Of a stretch of 32,567 nucleotides of DNA, positions 32,476 through 32,567 are shown in pieces (position 1 is the stretch's first letter; every line of letters begins with the position of its first letter). Position numbers and translations under genes: made by a program. The stretch covers positions 1-32,567 of the forward strand of contig CALWHM010000020.1 of the NCBI GenBank assembly GCA_944380395.1, read 5' to 3'. Source of the stretch: an uncultured Clostridia bacterium. GTDB lineage: Bacteria > Bacillota > Clostridia > Christensenellales > UBA3700. Below the pieces are notes generated by a model. That model did no database searches, was not told where the DNA came from, and saw nothing but the letters and a program-made list of their open reading frames with translations.

Positions 32476-32567
32476 GGTAAAACAACATATTATCAAAAAC
32501 GAAGTGCCGTTTGACAACCCGCTTATTTGCAGGTGGGTATGCTGCAATCGATTTCTGTAATCCTCAA

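Noticed and set aside
32476..32567. TTGACA at 32511 as a promoter
   Set aside because: No acceptable -10 box lies 16-18 bases away within the window.

Overview
The window looks like a chromosomal segment of an anaerobic, low-to-moderate-GC Firmicute of class Clostridia, probably an uncultured gut or anaerobic-habitat lineage. The grounds are: Gram-positive extended -10 promoters, strong AGGAGG ribosome binding sites, an FprA-type flavodiiron protein fused to Hrb-like domains plus a separate rubredoxin, the Clostridia-type GGGtGRT/NifU-like pair, sodium-coupled and MATE transporters, and lipoprotein signals. The genus is not determinable from the sequence alone. No phage, transposase, CRISPR array, integrase or replication origin was seen. 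There is no gene-free stretch over 300 bases; the largest gaps (6151-6384, 25933-26141, 4908-5088, 19117-19277) hold promoters, terminators or nothing recognisable.

Layout. 1-4907: tRNA-Pro(CGG) and its terminator; an operon of a 139-residue acidic unknown protein, a domain-swapped family 3 glycoside hydrolase and a GNAT acetyltransferase; a convergent alpha/beta hydrolase; tRNA-Val(CAC) on the minus strand. 5033-7878: a membrane-anchored metallophosphoesterase and a sodium-coupled amino-acid (NSS) symporter, each with its own promoter and terminator. 7891-11871: a 737-residue membrane protein with Rossmann/RCK-like modules and a RyR-like C-terminus, then an MFS sugar-type permease and a YhcH-family protein. 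11884-14398: a MATE efflux pump behind a short structured leader, and a lipoprotein of unknown function. 14399-16536: an oxygen/NO-detoxifying flavodiiron protein and rubredoxin behind a Rex-like inverted repeat. 16558-18439: a two-gene ABC-2 exporter. 18489-21064 (minus strand): a frameshifted mscL, and the GGGtGRT/NifU-like operon. 21129-23372: a divergent DUF3810 membrane protease-like gene and a YkvI-family membrane protein. 23356-25932 (minus): an SsuA/TauA-like ABC uptake system. 26081-32475: an operon of a CDP-alcohol phosphatidyltransferase, a small membrane protein, valS, a HAD phosphatase and two polytopic membrane proteins, closed by a terminator.

How genes work together. The flavodiiron protein joins the electron-donor modules (flavin reductase and rubredoxin) to the reductase on one chain, so NADH could drive O2 or NO reduction with few partners. 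The MFS and YhcH genes overlap and suggest sugar uptake and processing. The lipoprotein, ATPase and permease at 25932-23356 form a complete importer. The best candidates for undescribed biology are the GGGtGRT/NifU-like pair, the channel-like RCK/RyR protein, and the MATE leader RNA.
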